The notes under the pieces are model-generated. The model was not told where the DNA came from. It did no database searches and was given only the letters and a program-made list of their open reading frames with translations. This document shows positions 21,311 to 31,196 of a stretch of 64,000 nucleotides of DNA, in pieces; positions within the stretch are counted from its first letter, which is position 1, and each line of letters starts with the position of its first letter. The translations under genes were made by a program, and so were the position numbers. Origin of the DNA: Valencia hispanica (taxonomy: Eukaryota > Chordata > Actinopteri > Cyprinodontiformes > Valenciidae); NCBI GenBank assembly GCA_963556495.2, contig OY747713.1:48993724-49057723 (forward strand). Reading direction: 5' to 3'.

Positions 21311-21615
21311 TTTGATAACAGTGTAATAATAAGTGTTTGATAACAGTGTTTAATATAGGAGTGGTGCCCCAATTAATCAGTTAAATCATTGAATCTCATC
21401 AATAGTTATATTAGGTTATTAGTCATAACTATTGATGTTGAATTAAACCAGACATTAAATCAATCGCACTGTGTGCGTTCTCAATCACAACACTGCTCAT
21501 CCGGTAATGTTCTCATGTCTTGTTCATCACCCTGCCTGGGAGGAGGAATGCCCTGTTCATCCCCCACCCAGAGCTTGAAACCCAATTCTTTTGCAGCGTT
21601 TCAAAGTTTAGCCCG
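21311..21615. other. Unassigned; possibly internal leader of the reverse LTR element
   Basis: No coding motif is seen. Reverse-strand sequence near 21600-21640 (GTTATGGTTCGGGCTAAAC) could be the primer-binding area of the LTR element, but no tRNA match was demonstrated. Confidence 0.3.
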
Positions 21616-21619
21616 AACC

Positions 21620-22740
21620 ATAACACACTGATCCTGTATATGTCGCAAGTCTAGAACAATATAAACATTAGCGCTATCTGTATACTTGGGTGTGGCTCAT
21701 GTTCCAACCATGGCCATTCCGAATGGAGCATTTCTCTATCTACTCGACCAAGAATAACAGTGGTTTACAAGTTGACAAACTTATTTTAACCAACAGAAAA
21801 CAGAAATTAATCCGTTAGACCAAATTCTCCTCTACCCAGACAAAACAGAAATAAACCAGGTTTATCCTACTTGGTGATGACTCTCTTCACAGTCCACGAC
21901 GAAGAACATAGAACGACTTGAAAATGTCCAGTTTAAAGGAGCGGTTTTGCACAAAACCGAGGTCAGAAAGCAGACGTCCGATTTTAGGCGCTAAGGGACT
22001 CAGGCCTGTTTTCAATAGAGCTCAGAGGCCAGCGGACTCCCTGGTTACACAGACGGGGAGTCAGTTTGCTTGGCCGGTTCACTTCGAAGTTTAAAAAGGG
22101 GTTCTTTCTGGTCCAGCAGATTTGAACGAAAAAGGAAAAATGCTAACAATGAAGTAAGCATCTCCTTGCGACTCCACGGGTAGGAACCAAAAGACGAGGA
22201 TTTCCATTTTTCGCGCTCCCTTTTATCAACTCTGTGATGTCGTCACTGGCCACAGACCAATGAGAATGGTTTGAAGGTGGCGCAACGGATGCTGGGAGAT
22301 GCAGTTTGTTCAGTGAAAGGATGCTGGGAGATGCAGTTTGTTCAGTAAAAGGCAATAGCCTCAACATCCCCCTTTTAGTTCCAAAGAATGCGCACTGTTC
22401 AGTCTTTGGAGCTAGAACCAGGTTCATTGTCCATTACGTCCAAGAATGTCGCTGTCCTTCAGCAGGCAAGGTGTAACAGTTCAGTCCATTACACCCAAGA
22501 ATGTCGCTATCCTTCAGTGGGCAAGGTGTAACAGTTCAGTCCATTAAATCCGAATTCTGGTCCCAGCATTACCCCCTTAGTTGCGAAAGGTGGAAATATA
22601 GTTTACAGTCTTGGCAGCTATACTGGGTCCACTGATCCGAATTGGGTCTGGGTAGAGGCTAACCTAGTCTGGGTAGAGGCTAATCTACTCTACTAAATAT
22701 ATATATAATTGTAAGAAACAACCAACAGAAAGTAAAATCA
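21620..22740 (-). mobile_element. 3' internal end plus LTR of a second env-type LTR element
   Basis: In reverse complement, 22590-22740 matches the 3' internal non-coding region of the 12.6-19.9 kb element. The LTR then follows after a CTAAGGGGGTAATG tract. The CCAAT box at 22257 and the TATA-like box around 22225 are conserved. Two local tandem duplications are present (see findings). Coding parts are absent, so this is a 3' fragment or recombination remnant lying in inverted orientation about 2 kb from the other copy. The lower-coordinate boundary is uncertain. Confidence 0.65.
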
Positions 22741-22950
22741 AACCAGGAGAGAAAAAATATTTTAAAAAAAGTAATAAAAAAAAATAAAAAAAATCGACCT
22801 GCTTTTGTATGGGGTGCCGTTTGTAAAGTTACGCAGTCAAATATTAACAGCAATATATTTGGTTATTTAGCCTATCATAGGAGAAAAAAATGGGGTTCAT
22901 TTTTCCAAACGTATATTTTCACCTTCTTATTCATGTATTTATAAATGTTA
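22741..22950. other. AT-rich unassigned stretch
   Basis: A-rich runs and unremarkable AT-rich sequence separate the LTR fragment from the palindrome array. Confidence 0.4.
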
Positions 22951-22959
22951 CTTTTATAA

Positions 22960-23715
22960 ACTAAGTATTTAGATAGCAAGCTAAATATTTAATTTAAAGT
23001 TAAATGTTTATTTTACAAACTAAATATTTATTTTCAAAACTAAATATTTAATTTGCAAACTAAATATTTAGTTTAAAAATGTTATATTTAGGTCTGACCT
23101 AAATATTTATTTTCCAAACTAAATATTTAATTGGCAAACTAAATATTTAGTAAAACAAAATAATATTTAGGTCTGACCTAAATATATATATATATACATA
23201 TAATATATTCCAAACTAAATATTTATTTTCCAAACTAAATTTAGTCTGGAGCCAAATATATAATTTCTAAATTAAACATTTAGTTAAAAAGCTAAATATT
23301 TAGCTCCAAACTAAATATTTAATTTAGAAACTAAATATTTAAGTCAAGAATACATATTTAGTTTGGCGCTAAATATTTAACTTGCCAGCTAAATATTTAG
23401 TGTGGAGCTAAATATTTAATTTGGTGCTAAATATTTAACTTGTCCTAACAAAATATTTAGTTTGGAGCTAAATATTTAGCTCCAAACTAAATATTTAATT
23501 TAGAAACTAAATATTTAAGTCAAAAATAAATATTTAGTATGGCGCTAAATATTTAACTTGTCAGCTAAATATTTAACTTGTCAGCTATATATGTATACAT
23601 TTTTTTTTTTTTTTACCTGTCAGCTAAATATTTAGTGTGAAGCTAAATATGTAGTTTCCTAACTACATATTTAGTTTGGAGCTAAATATTTAGCTCCAAA
23701 CTAAATATTAAACTA
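22960..23715. repeat. AT-rich array built on the palindrome CTAAATATTTAG
   Basis: More than two dozen copies of the palindromic decamer TAAATATTTA occur in about 750 bp, spaced roughly 15-25 bp and separated by variable short words such as TTTGGAGC, CCAAACT and AACTTGTCAGC. A larger direct repeat is visible: about 23291-23390 recurs at about 23469-23570 with few differences. Because each core is its own reverse complement, the strand has no meaning. No coding potential exists. Confidence 0.9.
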
Positions 23716-23833
23716 ATGCGCAAATTAAGTTGCCGATAAGCGGAAGTGGACTACCAAAATAAAAGCTGGACCTTGCGAACTTCGATGTAAACTCACTCCC
23801 ACTTGTGCTATAACCGACTCTTTTTCTCTCGAC

Positions 23834-23953
23834 ATGTCCAACTCGTTAGCTGAAAACATAGGACGGGCCGTTTTAACGGCATTTCAGACATTTACGAATG
23901 GATCACCAATACTGTCAACATCACCATCAGCCACAGAGCCACCACAACAAGTG
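23834..23953 (+). CDS. Putative first coding exon of an unrecognised gene
   Basis: An ATG at 23834 begins 40 codons ending at a consensus donor, GTG|GTAAGT, at 23954. The encoded peptide starts MSNSLAENIGRAV and is Ser/Pro-rich at its end. The phase is 0. An acceptor (TTCTTCTCAG) at 24107 opens a second segment in the same phase, containing HMRPVITPTAAG. The protein is not recognised. The clean splice pair suggests a real transcript, but a transposon-carried gene is equally possible, as the surroundings are all repeats. Confidence 0.35.
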
Positions 23954-24107
23954 GTAAGTTTATGACCCGGGCTACCCCAGTTAGCTGTACATTGATAGCT
24001 AGGCTAATACAGATGCTAGAAGAATGCTTTGAATTGATTATTATCGCTCTAATGTGGGGGGTTCTGACTTGTAGGATTAAATTTTTTGTAAATAGGCTTC
24101 TTCTCAG

Positions 24108-24230
24108 GGTACCGCTACACATATGAGACCAGTCATCACACCCACCGCAGCGGGAACGTCAAGCCGCTCGTTAAGCTCCCCTCTCCCACCCCCTACCATG
24201 TTCCTTCTTGTCTTATTTATTTATTTGACA
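24108..24230 (+). CDS. Putative second exon, same unrecognised gene
   Basis: The segment follows a pyrimidine-rich acceptor ending at 24107 and continues the frame of the exon ending at 23953. It encodes a Ser/Thr/Pro-rich peptide (TAAGTSSRSLSSPLPPP). The frame stays open to a stop near 24327, but the end of the true exon is not clear because no strong donor is seen. A possible third exon opens after TTTCTTGCAG at 25315. It contains RKCKACKHYTRDVECW in phase 0, with cysteines suggestive of a zinc-binding site, and ends at a stop just before the Tc1 element. Confidence 0.3.
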
Positions 24231-24481
24231 CTAGGGGGGTATCCCACGATGCGAGCTCAAGAAATTGAGGCTCATTTGAAATATCCAATATGCAAACTTC
24301 GGTCGGCAGCCTCCTGTCTGGTTCATTAACTAAAATAATATATATATTTTTTTTAAAGGGGCTTCTTTTGCTTACCACAGCAGGGGCGCTATTTAAATAA
24401 GTCGAGACACTTACACCAGAGCATACCCCACCCGCCCCCAAACTTCAAAACAAGTAAAGTTATCATGCGTGAGTTAAGGGC

Positions 24482-24999
24482 GGTTTATACTTCTGCGTCG
24501 TGTCCCTCGCGTAGGGTACGCCGTAACCGCCGTAGCCTCTTGACGCGCACCTCCTCGGACCTAACATGCAGCCTGGCGACACGACGCAGAGACGCGGAAG
24601 TACTCCCTTGTGATTGGTCAGTGAGATTACGTACGCACGTACCATCTTCTACGTCTCCGTCTTCTCATTTGCTTGCGTTGCAAATAGTTCAAAAGAAGGA
24701 TAATTTGTTCGTCTGCTTCCACAATCTCGTTGAGATACTGCACCAAGTCGGCAGAGATCATTGTTCTAAAACAGGAAATACTTGCCGGAACTGAAGCAAA
24801 CATAAGCAAACCATCAGAAAAACTCTGCCCGGTGGAGTTTGCCGACCGATACCAGCCTACTGCCACCTGCAGGTCTGGAAATGAAACAGCAACACGACGC
24901 TTTCAGCCCTACGCAGAAGTATAAACACAGCAGTGGGTACGGCGGGTACGGCGGTTACGGCGTAACCTACGCGACTGATGCAACACAGAAGTATAAACC
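24482..24999 (-). mobile_element. PIF/Harbinger-derived element, internally deleted
   Basis: The left end GGTTTATACTTCTGCGTC and the reverse complement of the right end (GTATAAACC at 24991-24999) form an inverted repeat. It extends about 55 bp through a shared GTACGCCGTAACCGCCGTA-like core (GTTACGCCGTAACCGCCGTA on the right). The right arm also contains an additional GCAGAAGTATAAAC copy at about 24915. Inside, the minus strand encodes a fragment of a Harbinger transposase N terminus. Confidence 0.7.
24650..24790 (-). pseudogene. Harbinger (HARBI1-like) transposase N-terminal fragment
   Basis: On the minus strand the frame contains EIVEADEQIILLLNYLQ followed by a long arginine run and WYVRT. 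The order acidic/leucine helix, poly-Arg, W-W/Y-V-R is typical of the N terminus of fish HARBI1-like transposases. The catalytic domain is absent. It sits inside the 24482-24999 inverted-repeat element, which explains how that element is classed. Confidence 0.6.
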
Positions 25000-25314
25000 A
25001 AGCTTTAAAAAGAACTGTTGGGGTCAAGGGATTAGTATGTAGAACCAGCATGCATTGGTTGAGCAGGAGAAGCAGCAGGAATCGATAGACAATGGATATT
25101 TGTTTATGGCTTGCCAAACTGGTATAAAGCTCTGGCCTATTGATCTTGGATCTTTGGTTTGACAAACAATGGAATCACCATTACACTAGACATTAGTTAA
25201 TGGTGGCCATATTTTAGAAATTTCTGATCCAAAAACATGCTTTATTGTGAACTTATGTATATATATATATATATATAATTATAATAACTGGGTTTGTGTT
25301 TCAATTTCTTGCAG
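25000..25314. other. Unassigned with (TA)n
   Basis: A (TA)n run occurs at about 25258-25278. The rest shows no recognisable feature; in the putative-gene model it is intronic. Confidence 0.4.
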
Positions 25315-25465
25315 GTCCCCCTTCCATCAGTCCCATCCCATCATCCTGTCAGGACACATTTTATGAGAAAGTGCAAAGCCTGCAAACACTATACAAGGGA
25401 CGTTGAGTGCTGGCCTTTGTCTTCAGCATCTGTAATTCGAATTCCAAGAGGAGAGTCGTGAAACA

Positions 25466-26870
25466 AGCATACAGCTCATGAAAACCCAAAATTCCTATCT
25501 CAAACAATTAGCATATTTCATCCGACCAATAAAAGAAAAGTGTTTTTAATACAAAAAAAGTCAACCTTCAAATAATTATGTTCAGTTATGCACTCAATAC
25601 TTGGTCGGGAATCCTTTTGCAGAAATGACTGCTTCAATGCGGCGTGGCATGGAGGCAATCAGCCTGTGGCACTGCTGAGGTGTTATGGAGGCCCAGGATG
25701 CTTCGATAGCGGCCTTAAGCTCATCCAGAGTGTTGGGTCGTGTGTCTCTCAACTTCCTCTTCACAATATCCCACAGATTCTCTATGGGGTTCAGGTCAGG
25801 AGAGTTGGCAGGCCAATTGAGCACGGTAATACCATGGTCAGTAAACCATTTACCAGTGGTTTTGGCACTGTGAGCAGGTGCCAGGTCGTGCTGAAAAATT
25901 AAATCTTCATCTCCATAAAGCTTTTCAGCAGATGGAAGCATGAAGTGCTCCAAAATCTCCTGATAGCTAGCTGCATTGACCCTGCCCTTGATAAAACACA
26001 GTGGACCAACACCAGCAGCTGACATGGCACCCCAGACCATCACTGACTGTGGGTACTTGACACTGGACTTCAGGCATTTTGGCATTTTCTTCTCCCCAGT
26101 CTTCCTCCAGACTCTGGCACCTTGATTTCCGAATGAAATGTAAAATTTGCTTTCATCCGAAAAAAGTACTTTGGACCACTGAGCAACAGTCCAGTGCTGC
26201 TTCTCTGTAGCCCAGGTCAGGCGCTTCTGCCGCTGTTTCTGGTTCAAAAGTGGCTTGACCTGGGGAATGCGGCACCTGTAGCCCATTTCCTGCACACGCC
26301 TGTGCACGGTGGCTCTGGATGTCTCAACTCCAGACTCAGTCCACTGCTTCCGCAGGTCCCCCAAGGTCTGGAAACGGTCCTTCTCCACAATCTTCCTCAG
26401 GGTCCAGTCACCTCTTCTCGTTGTGCAGCGTTTTCTGCCACACTTTTTCCTTCCCACAGACTTCCCACTGAGGTGCCTTGATACAGCACTCTGGGAACAG
26501 CCTATTCGTTCAGAAATTTCTTTCTGTGTCTTACCCTCTTGCTTGAGGGTGTCAATGATGGCCTTCTGGGCAGCAGTCAGGTCGGCAGTCTTACCCATCA
26601 TTGCGGTTTGAGTAATGAACCAGGCTGGGAGTTTTTAAAAGCCTCAGGAATCTTTTGCAGGTGTTTAGAGTTAATTAGTTGATTCAGATGATTAGGTTAA
26701 TAGCTCGTTTAGAGAACCTTTTCATGATATGCTAATTTTTTGAGATAGGAATTTTGGGTTTTCATGAGCTGTATGCCAAAATCATCAGTTTTAAAACAAT
26801 AAAAGATCTGAAATATTTCAGTTGGTGTTCAATGAATCTAAAATATATGAAAGTTTAATTTTTTTCAAGT
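25466..26870 (-). mobile_element. Tc1-type transposon with uninterrupted transposase
   Basis: Inverted repeats flank the gene: the left copy contains CAGCTCATGAAAACCCAAAA (from about 25471), the right copy TTTTGGGTTTTCATGAGCTG (to about 26772). The right inverted repeat is preceded by sequence continuing outward to about 26870 (AGTTTAATTTTTTTCAAGTT). The left side stops at about 25466, so the outer part of the left repeat appears deleted. No TA duplication can be assigned because of this loss. Confidence 0.8.
25594..26601 (-). CDS. Tc1/mariner transposase, intact open reading frame
   Basis: The 335-residue protein has no stop or frameshift and near-standard length for a Tc1 transposase. Residues 1-50 hold the first helix-turn-helix (KTQKEISERIGCSQSAVSRH). 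Residues 50-60 hold a basic GRKKCGRKR link, and about 65-115 the second helix-turn-helix. The catalytic triad is complete: D149 (LFSDESKF), D239 (FQHDLAPAH) and E274 (SPDLNPIENLW), with 34 residues between the last two, i.e. DD34E. It cuts and pastes DNA at TA sites by binding the inverted repeats. The start chosen is the double Met at the frame's beginning, as [12 protein letters not shown] is a normal Tc1 N terminus. A complete gene with a damaged left repeat suggests recent activity of the family but poor mobility of this copy. Confidence 0.9.
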   Translation of the reverse strand: MMGKTADLTAAQKAIIDTLKQEGKTQKEISERIGCSQSAVSRHLSGKSVGRKKCGRKRCTTRRGDWTLRKIVEKDRFQTLGDLRKQWTESGVETSRATVHRRVQEMGYRCRIPQVKPLLNQKQRQKRLTWATEKQHWTVAQWSKVLFSDESKFYISFGNQGARVWRKTGEKKMPKCLKSSVKYPQSVMVWGAMSAAGVGPLCFIKGRVNAASYQEILEHFMLPSAEKLYGDEDLIFQHDLAPAHSAKTTGKWFTDHGITVLNWPANSPDLNPIENLWDIVKRKLRDTRPNTLDELKAAIEASWASITPQQCHRLIASMPRRIEAVISAKGFPTKY

Positions 26871-26934
26871 TAATGTCCCTCTGTTTGGATATATCTGCTG
26901 AGTTTTTAGCACATATTGCTCACATTAATGATTC

Positions 26935-29900
26935 AATTCAATTCAATTCAGTTTATTTATATAGCGCCAATTCACAATAGATCTCATCTCGAGGCACTTA
27001 ACAAGAACTCATTTCAATACATTTATACAAACATTCCAATCAGTTAAAAAGTTTCCGATTTAAGGAATCCCAGCAGATTGCGTCAGTCATTGGCGTGAGG
27101 TTGGGCCCCGTTGATGCAGACTTTCCAACCACAGCAATCCTTCAGCAATCCCTCATACTGAGCAAGCATGTAGCGACAGTGGAGAGGAAAAACTCCCCTT
27201 TAACAGGAAAAAACCTCCAACAGAACCAGGCTCAGTAGGAGCGGCCATCTGCCACGACCGTCTGGGGGTTTGAGAAGACAGAGCAGAAACACAGAAGGAA
27301 CAGAAGATCTGATATAAGATAACTTTCTATGTTACAGAAAGTAAAAAGTTAATAACAGGACACAGTGGATGTTCAGTTACTGGGAGGATCATCCCAGTCG
27401 ATGCCCCCCGTCCAACAGGGCATTGCAGCCAAGCAGGATACCAGACCAGGTATATCTTCTATGGAGAGAAAAACACTGAGAGAAAACAAAGTTAACAGTC
27501 GAAATAACAGAATGTACTGTAATACAACTGGAGAGTCGTAGGAGAAAACGAAGTAGCAGAGTGAAGAAAATTGGTAAGTCTGTCCTCCAGCAGTCTAAGC
27601 CTATAGCAGCATAACTACAGAGATAGCTCAGGATGATCTAAGCCACTCTAACTATAAGCTTTATCAAAACGGAAAGTTTTTAGCCTGGCCTTAAAAGTAA
27701 ACAGAGTGTCTGCCTCACGGACTAAAGCTGGGAGCTGGTTCCACAGGAGAGGAGCCTGATAACTAAAAGATCTGCCTCCCATTCTACTTTTAGAAATCCT
27801 AGGAATTACAAGTAAACCTCCAGTCTGAGAGCGAAGGGCTCTGTTAGGAACAAAGGAACAATTAGATCTCTGATGTATGATGGAGCTTGATTATTAAGGG
27901 CTTTGTATGTAAGAAGAAGGATCTTAAATTCTATTCTGGATTTAACAGGGAGCCAATGAAGGGAAGCTAAAACAGGAGAAATGTGATCTCTCTTTAATAT
28001 TCATCAGAACTCTTGCTGCCGCATTTTGGATCAACTGAAGGCTTTTAATGGCATTTTGTGGACTACCTGATAGTAAAGAATTACAGTAGTCCAGCCTTGA
28101 GGTAACAAATGCATGGACTAGTTTCTCAGCATCACTCCTGGACAGGATGTTTCTAATTTTAGCAATATTCCAGAGGTGAAAGAAAGAAATCCTAGAAACC
28201 TGTTTAATATGGGATTTAAATGTCAAGTCTCGGTCAAAAATAACGCCGAGGTTCATTACGTTATTACTGGGGGCCAATTTAATGCCATCCAGATGAAGTG
28301 ATTGACTAATCAGTTTCTGATTCAGAACTTCTGGTCCAAAGACAGCAACTTCTGTTTTGTCAGAATTTAAAAGCAAAAGGTTTAGGGTGATCCATGTTTT
28401 TATGTCTTCAAGACATGCCTGTAATCTACCTAACTGACTGGGTTCATCAGGATTTATGGATAAATATAGTTGTGTATCATTGGCATAGCTGTGGAAATTT
28501 ATCCCATGCTGTCTAATGATTCTACCAATTGGAAGCATATATATGGTGAACAGAATTGGTCCAAGCACAGAACCCTGTGGAACTCCACAAGTAACCCTTG
28601 AGAGTGAAGAAGATTTATCATTTAGATGAACAAACTGGAATCTATCAGACAAATATGATTTAAACCAGCCTAGTGCTGTTCCTTTGATCCCTGCAACATG
28701 TTCAAGCCTTTCTAAGAGAATATTATGATCGACTGTGTCAAAAGCAGCACTGAGATCTAACAAAACCAGAACAGACACAAGTCCATTATCTGATGCCATG
28801 AGAATATCATTAGTAACCTTCACCAGTGCTGTTTCAGTGCTATGATGAGCTCTAAACCTGACTGAAACTCTTCAAACAGCTAGTTATTGTTTAAATGCTC
28901 ACAGACTTGATTAGCAACAATTTTCTCAAGGACTTTGGATAAGAAAGGAAGGTTAGATATAGGTCTGTAATTCACTAAGTCATCTTGATCAAGGGAAGGT
29001 TTCTTGAGTAAAGGTTTAATTACAGCTATTTTAAATTCCTGTGGTACGTATCCGTTTACTAAGGATAGATTCATCATATCCAAAATGGGGCCAGGAACCA
29101 AATGGAACACTTCTTTAAATAATTTGGTTGGAATTGGGTCCAACATACAAGTTGAAGGTTTAGATGAGGGAAATATTTTTGATAATTCCGAAAACTCGAC
29201 TGAATCAAAACAGCCTAAGCACAACTGAGGATCTACAGTTCTTTCCGATACTGCCTCATTTACTGAGGAAGAAGTAATCATGTTTGGGAGGATGCCAATG
29301 ATTTAATTTTTAATAGAATTAATTTTATTTATGAAGAATCCCATAAAATCATCACTGCTAAGAGCTGGGGGAATAGTTGGCTCATGACTCTGTGTAAGTT
29401 TGGCAACTGTACTAAAAAGAAACCTAGGATTGTTTTTATTCGCCTCTATTAATGATGAAAAATATGCTGTTCTAGCTTGTCGAAGGGTCTTTTTATACAG
29501 CAGTAGACTGTTATTCCAAGTTAAATAGGAATCCTCTAGGTGTGTAGAGCGCCATTTTCTCTCCAACTTCCTAGTATTCTGCTTTAAAGTACGCAACTCT
29601 GCGTTGAACCAAGGAGTCAGCCTCCTATGGCTAGCCACTTTCTTTTTTAAGGGGGCTACACTATCTAATGCCAAACGCAATGAGGACGTAACGCTGTGAA
29701 CCAGATCATCAATTTCTGAAGGGTTAGAGATAGAATTGCTGCCATCCACTATGTTACCCTGAGACACTAAGGAAAGTAAGAATGGAACAGATTCTTTAAA
29801 AATTGTTACAGCATTGTCTGATAAAGCTCTACTATAATGAAATTTTATTTTAGATTTAAAATGGTCAGTTAAAGTAAATTCAAAAGTTATTAAGAAGTGG

Positions 29901-30560
29901 TCAGACAGGACCGGGTTATGTGGGTGGACTGTTATTTCCTCACACTCAATACCGTATGTCAGTACAAGGTTCAAAGTGTGTTTGCCCGAGTGGGTCGATC
30001 CCTGTACTTTTTGAGTAAAGTCAATTGAGTCTAAAATAGCACTAAAGGCTGCATTTAGGCTATCACTTTCAGTATCCACATGAATATTAAAGTCCCCCAC
30101 TATAATAACCCTATCAGTATTTAATACTAAATCAGATAAAAAATGTGAGATCTGATCCAAGAATTGAGAGTAAGGGCCTGGTGGACGATACAAAACCACA
30201 AACAAAAATGGTCTTAATGTTTTGCAACTTGGATGAGGAAAATTAAGGGTTAGATGTTCAAAAGAACTGTAGCTATCAATTGGTCTGGGACTAATTAGTA
30301 AATCAGAACGAAAAATGGTTGCAACTCCTCCTCCTCGCCCAGTATTTCTAGGAATGTGAAAATTTAAATGACTGGAAGGAGTTGACTCATTTATACTGAC
30401 ATAATCCTCCTGCTGCAACCAGGTTTCTGTGAGACAAAGGAAATCAATGTGATTATCACAAATCAAGTCATTTACTAACAAAGTCATTGAGGAGAGAGAT
30501 CTTATGTTTAATAAACCACCTTTAATAGATTTATTTTTCTGTTCAGTCAAAGTCGTAGTT
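26935..30560 (-). mobile_element. L2-type LINE, nearly complete coding region
   Basis: The minus-oriented element ends at the left in a TTCAATTCAATTCAATTCAG tail (from about 26935) shared by five other fragments in the window. It has a 3' UTR of about 1 kb and one long ORF2 running from 30550 down to about 27700. The 5' end near 30560 has no clear boundary. ORF2 is broken by one stop and at least two frameshifts. Confidence 0.85.
27700..30550 (-). pseudogene. L2 ORF2: APE endonuclease and reverse transcriptase, broken
   Basis: From 30550 the endonuclease shows [20 protein letters not shown] with the catalytic Glu, [19 protein letters not shown], a TLNLVLTYG where TLDLVLT is usual, and LSDHFLI. 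An in-frame TAA at about 29304 precedes SKVLEKIVANQV and the rest of the RT fingers. A frameshift near 28850 leads to LLDLSAAFDTVDH (catalytic Asp), GVPQGSVLGPILF and SYANDTQL, in which the first Asp of the usual YADD box is Asn. After LNLGVIFDRDL-like and RLDYCNSLLSG motifs, another frameshift near 27990 ends the clean frame. The catalytic substitution alone would abolish reverse transcription, so the copy is dead, although it is long and little decayed. Confidence 0.85.
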
Positions 30561-31190
30561 ATCTTTATGAGATTTACATGATGTATATTTTTGTTTGTAT
30601 TTTATATACAGAAATACCACACTCACACAACTTTAATGAGGAAATTACCTGTACTTGTTACAATGTGGGAAAACAATAAATGAGGTCAAACCAGTCCCTA
30701 CAGTAGCTGCAGTCTTTCTGACCGAAGACTTAGCCAGACTTTGTACACCCAGCATTCAATAATATTTCACACTATATGTACCCTGTCTGACCACGCTGTA
30801 GGGCCTCATGTGGATACCTCCCTTATCAGTGCTGTACAAAGAGAGTAAGACTCTCTGCACAACTCACATGCATTCCACATATGGTGTATTAAGAACATCA
30901 TTTGATACATCTGTTACAAGATCTCTTATCACACCATATACAAATAACACAGAGGCTCGTTGGAAGGCACCAACACTTTTCTAAAGGTGAAAAATTACAA
31001 ACTACTATTAGAAGTCAGACATAGTGCTTATGGTTTTGTTCACATTTCCAGCTCGCTAAAGGACAGGGGTTTGTACTTTCATGCTACTCTTACCTTATAC
31101 TTTACATTCCATCATGTACAAGGAGGAGGGTTCCGCGCAAAGGCTGCCTGTTAGTTTTGTGGCTCACTTTTCCATACAGATACAGCTCTC
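30561..31190. other. Unassigned; possible degraded upstream part of the kinase relic
   Basis: A plus-strand frame around 30985-31030 encodes KNYKLLLEVRHS, faintly like the alpha-C helix of a protein kinase, but this is too short to claim. Otherwise nothing is recognised. Confidence 0.3.
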
Positions 31191-31196
31191 TCTTAT

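Noticed and set aside
26194..26611. Plus-strand frames across the Tc1 transposase
   Set aside because: Shadows of the minus-strand transposase gene; no motifs.
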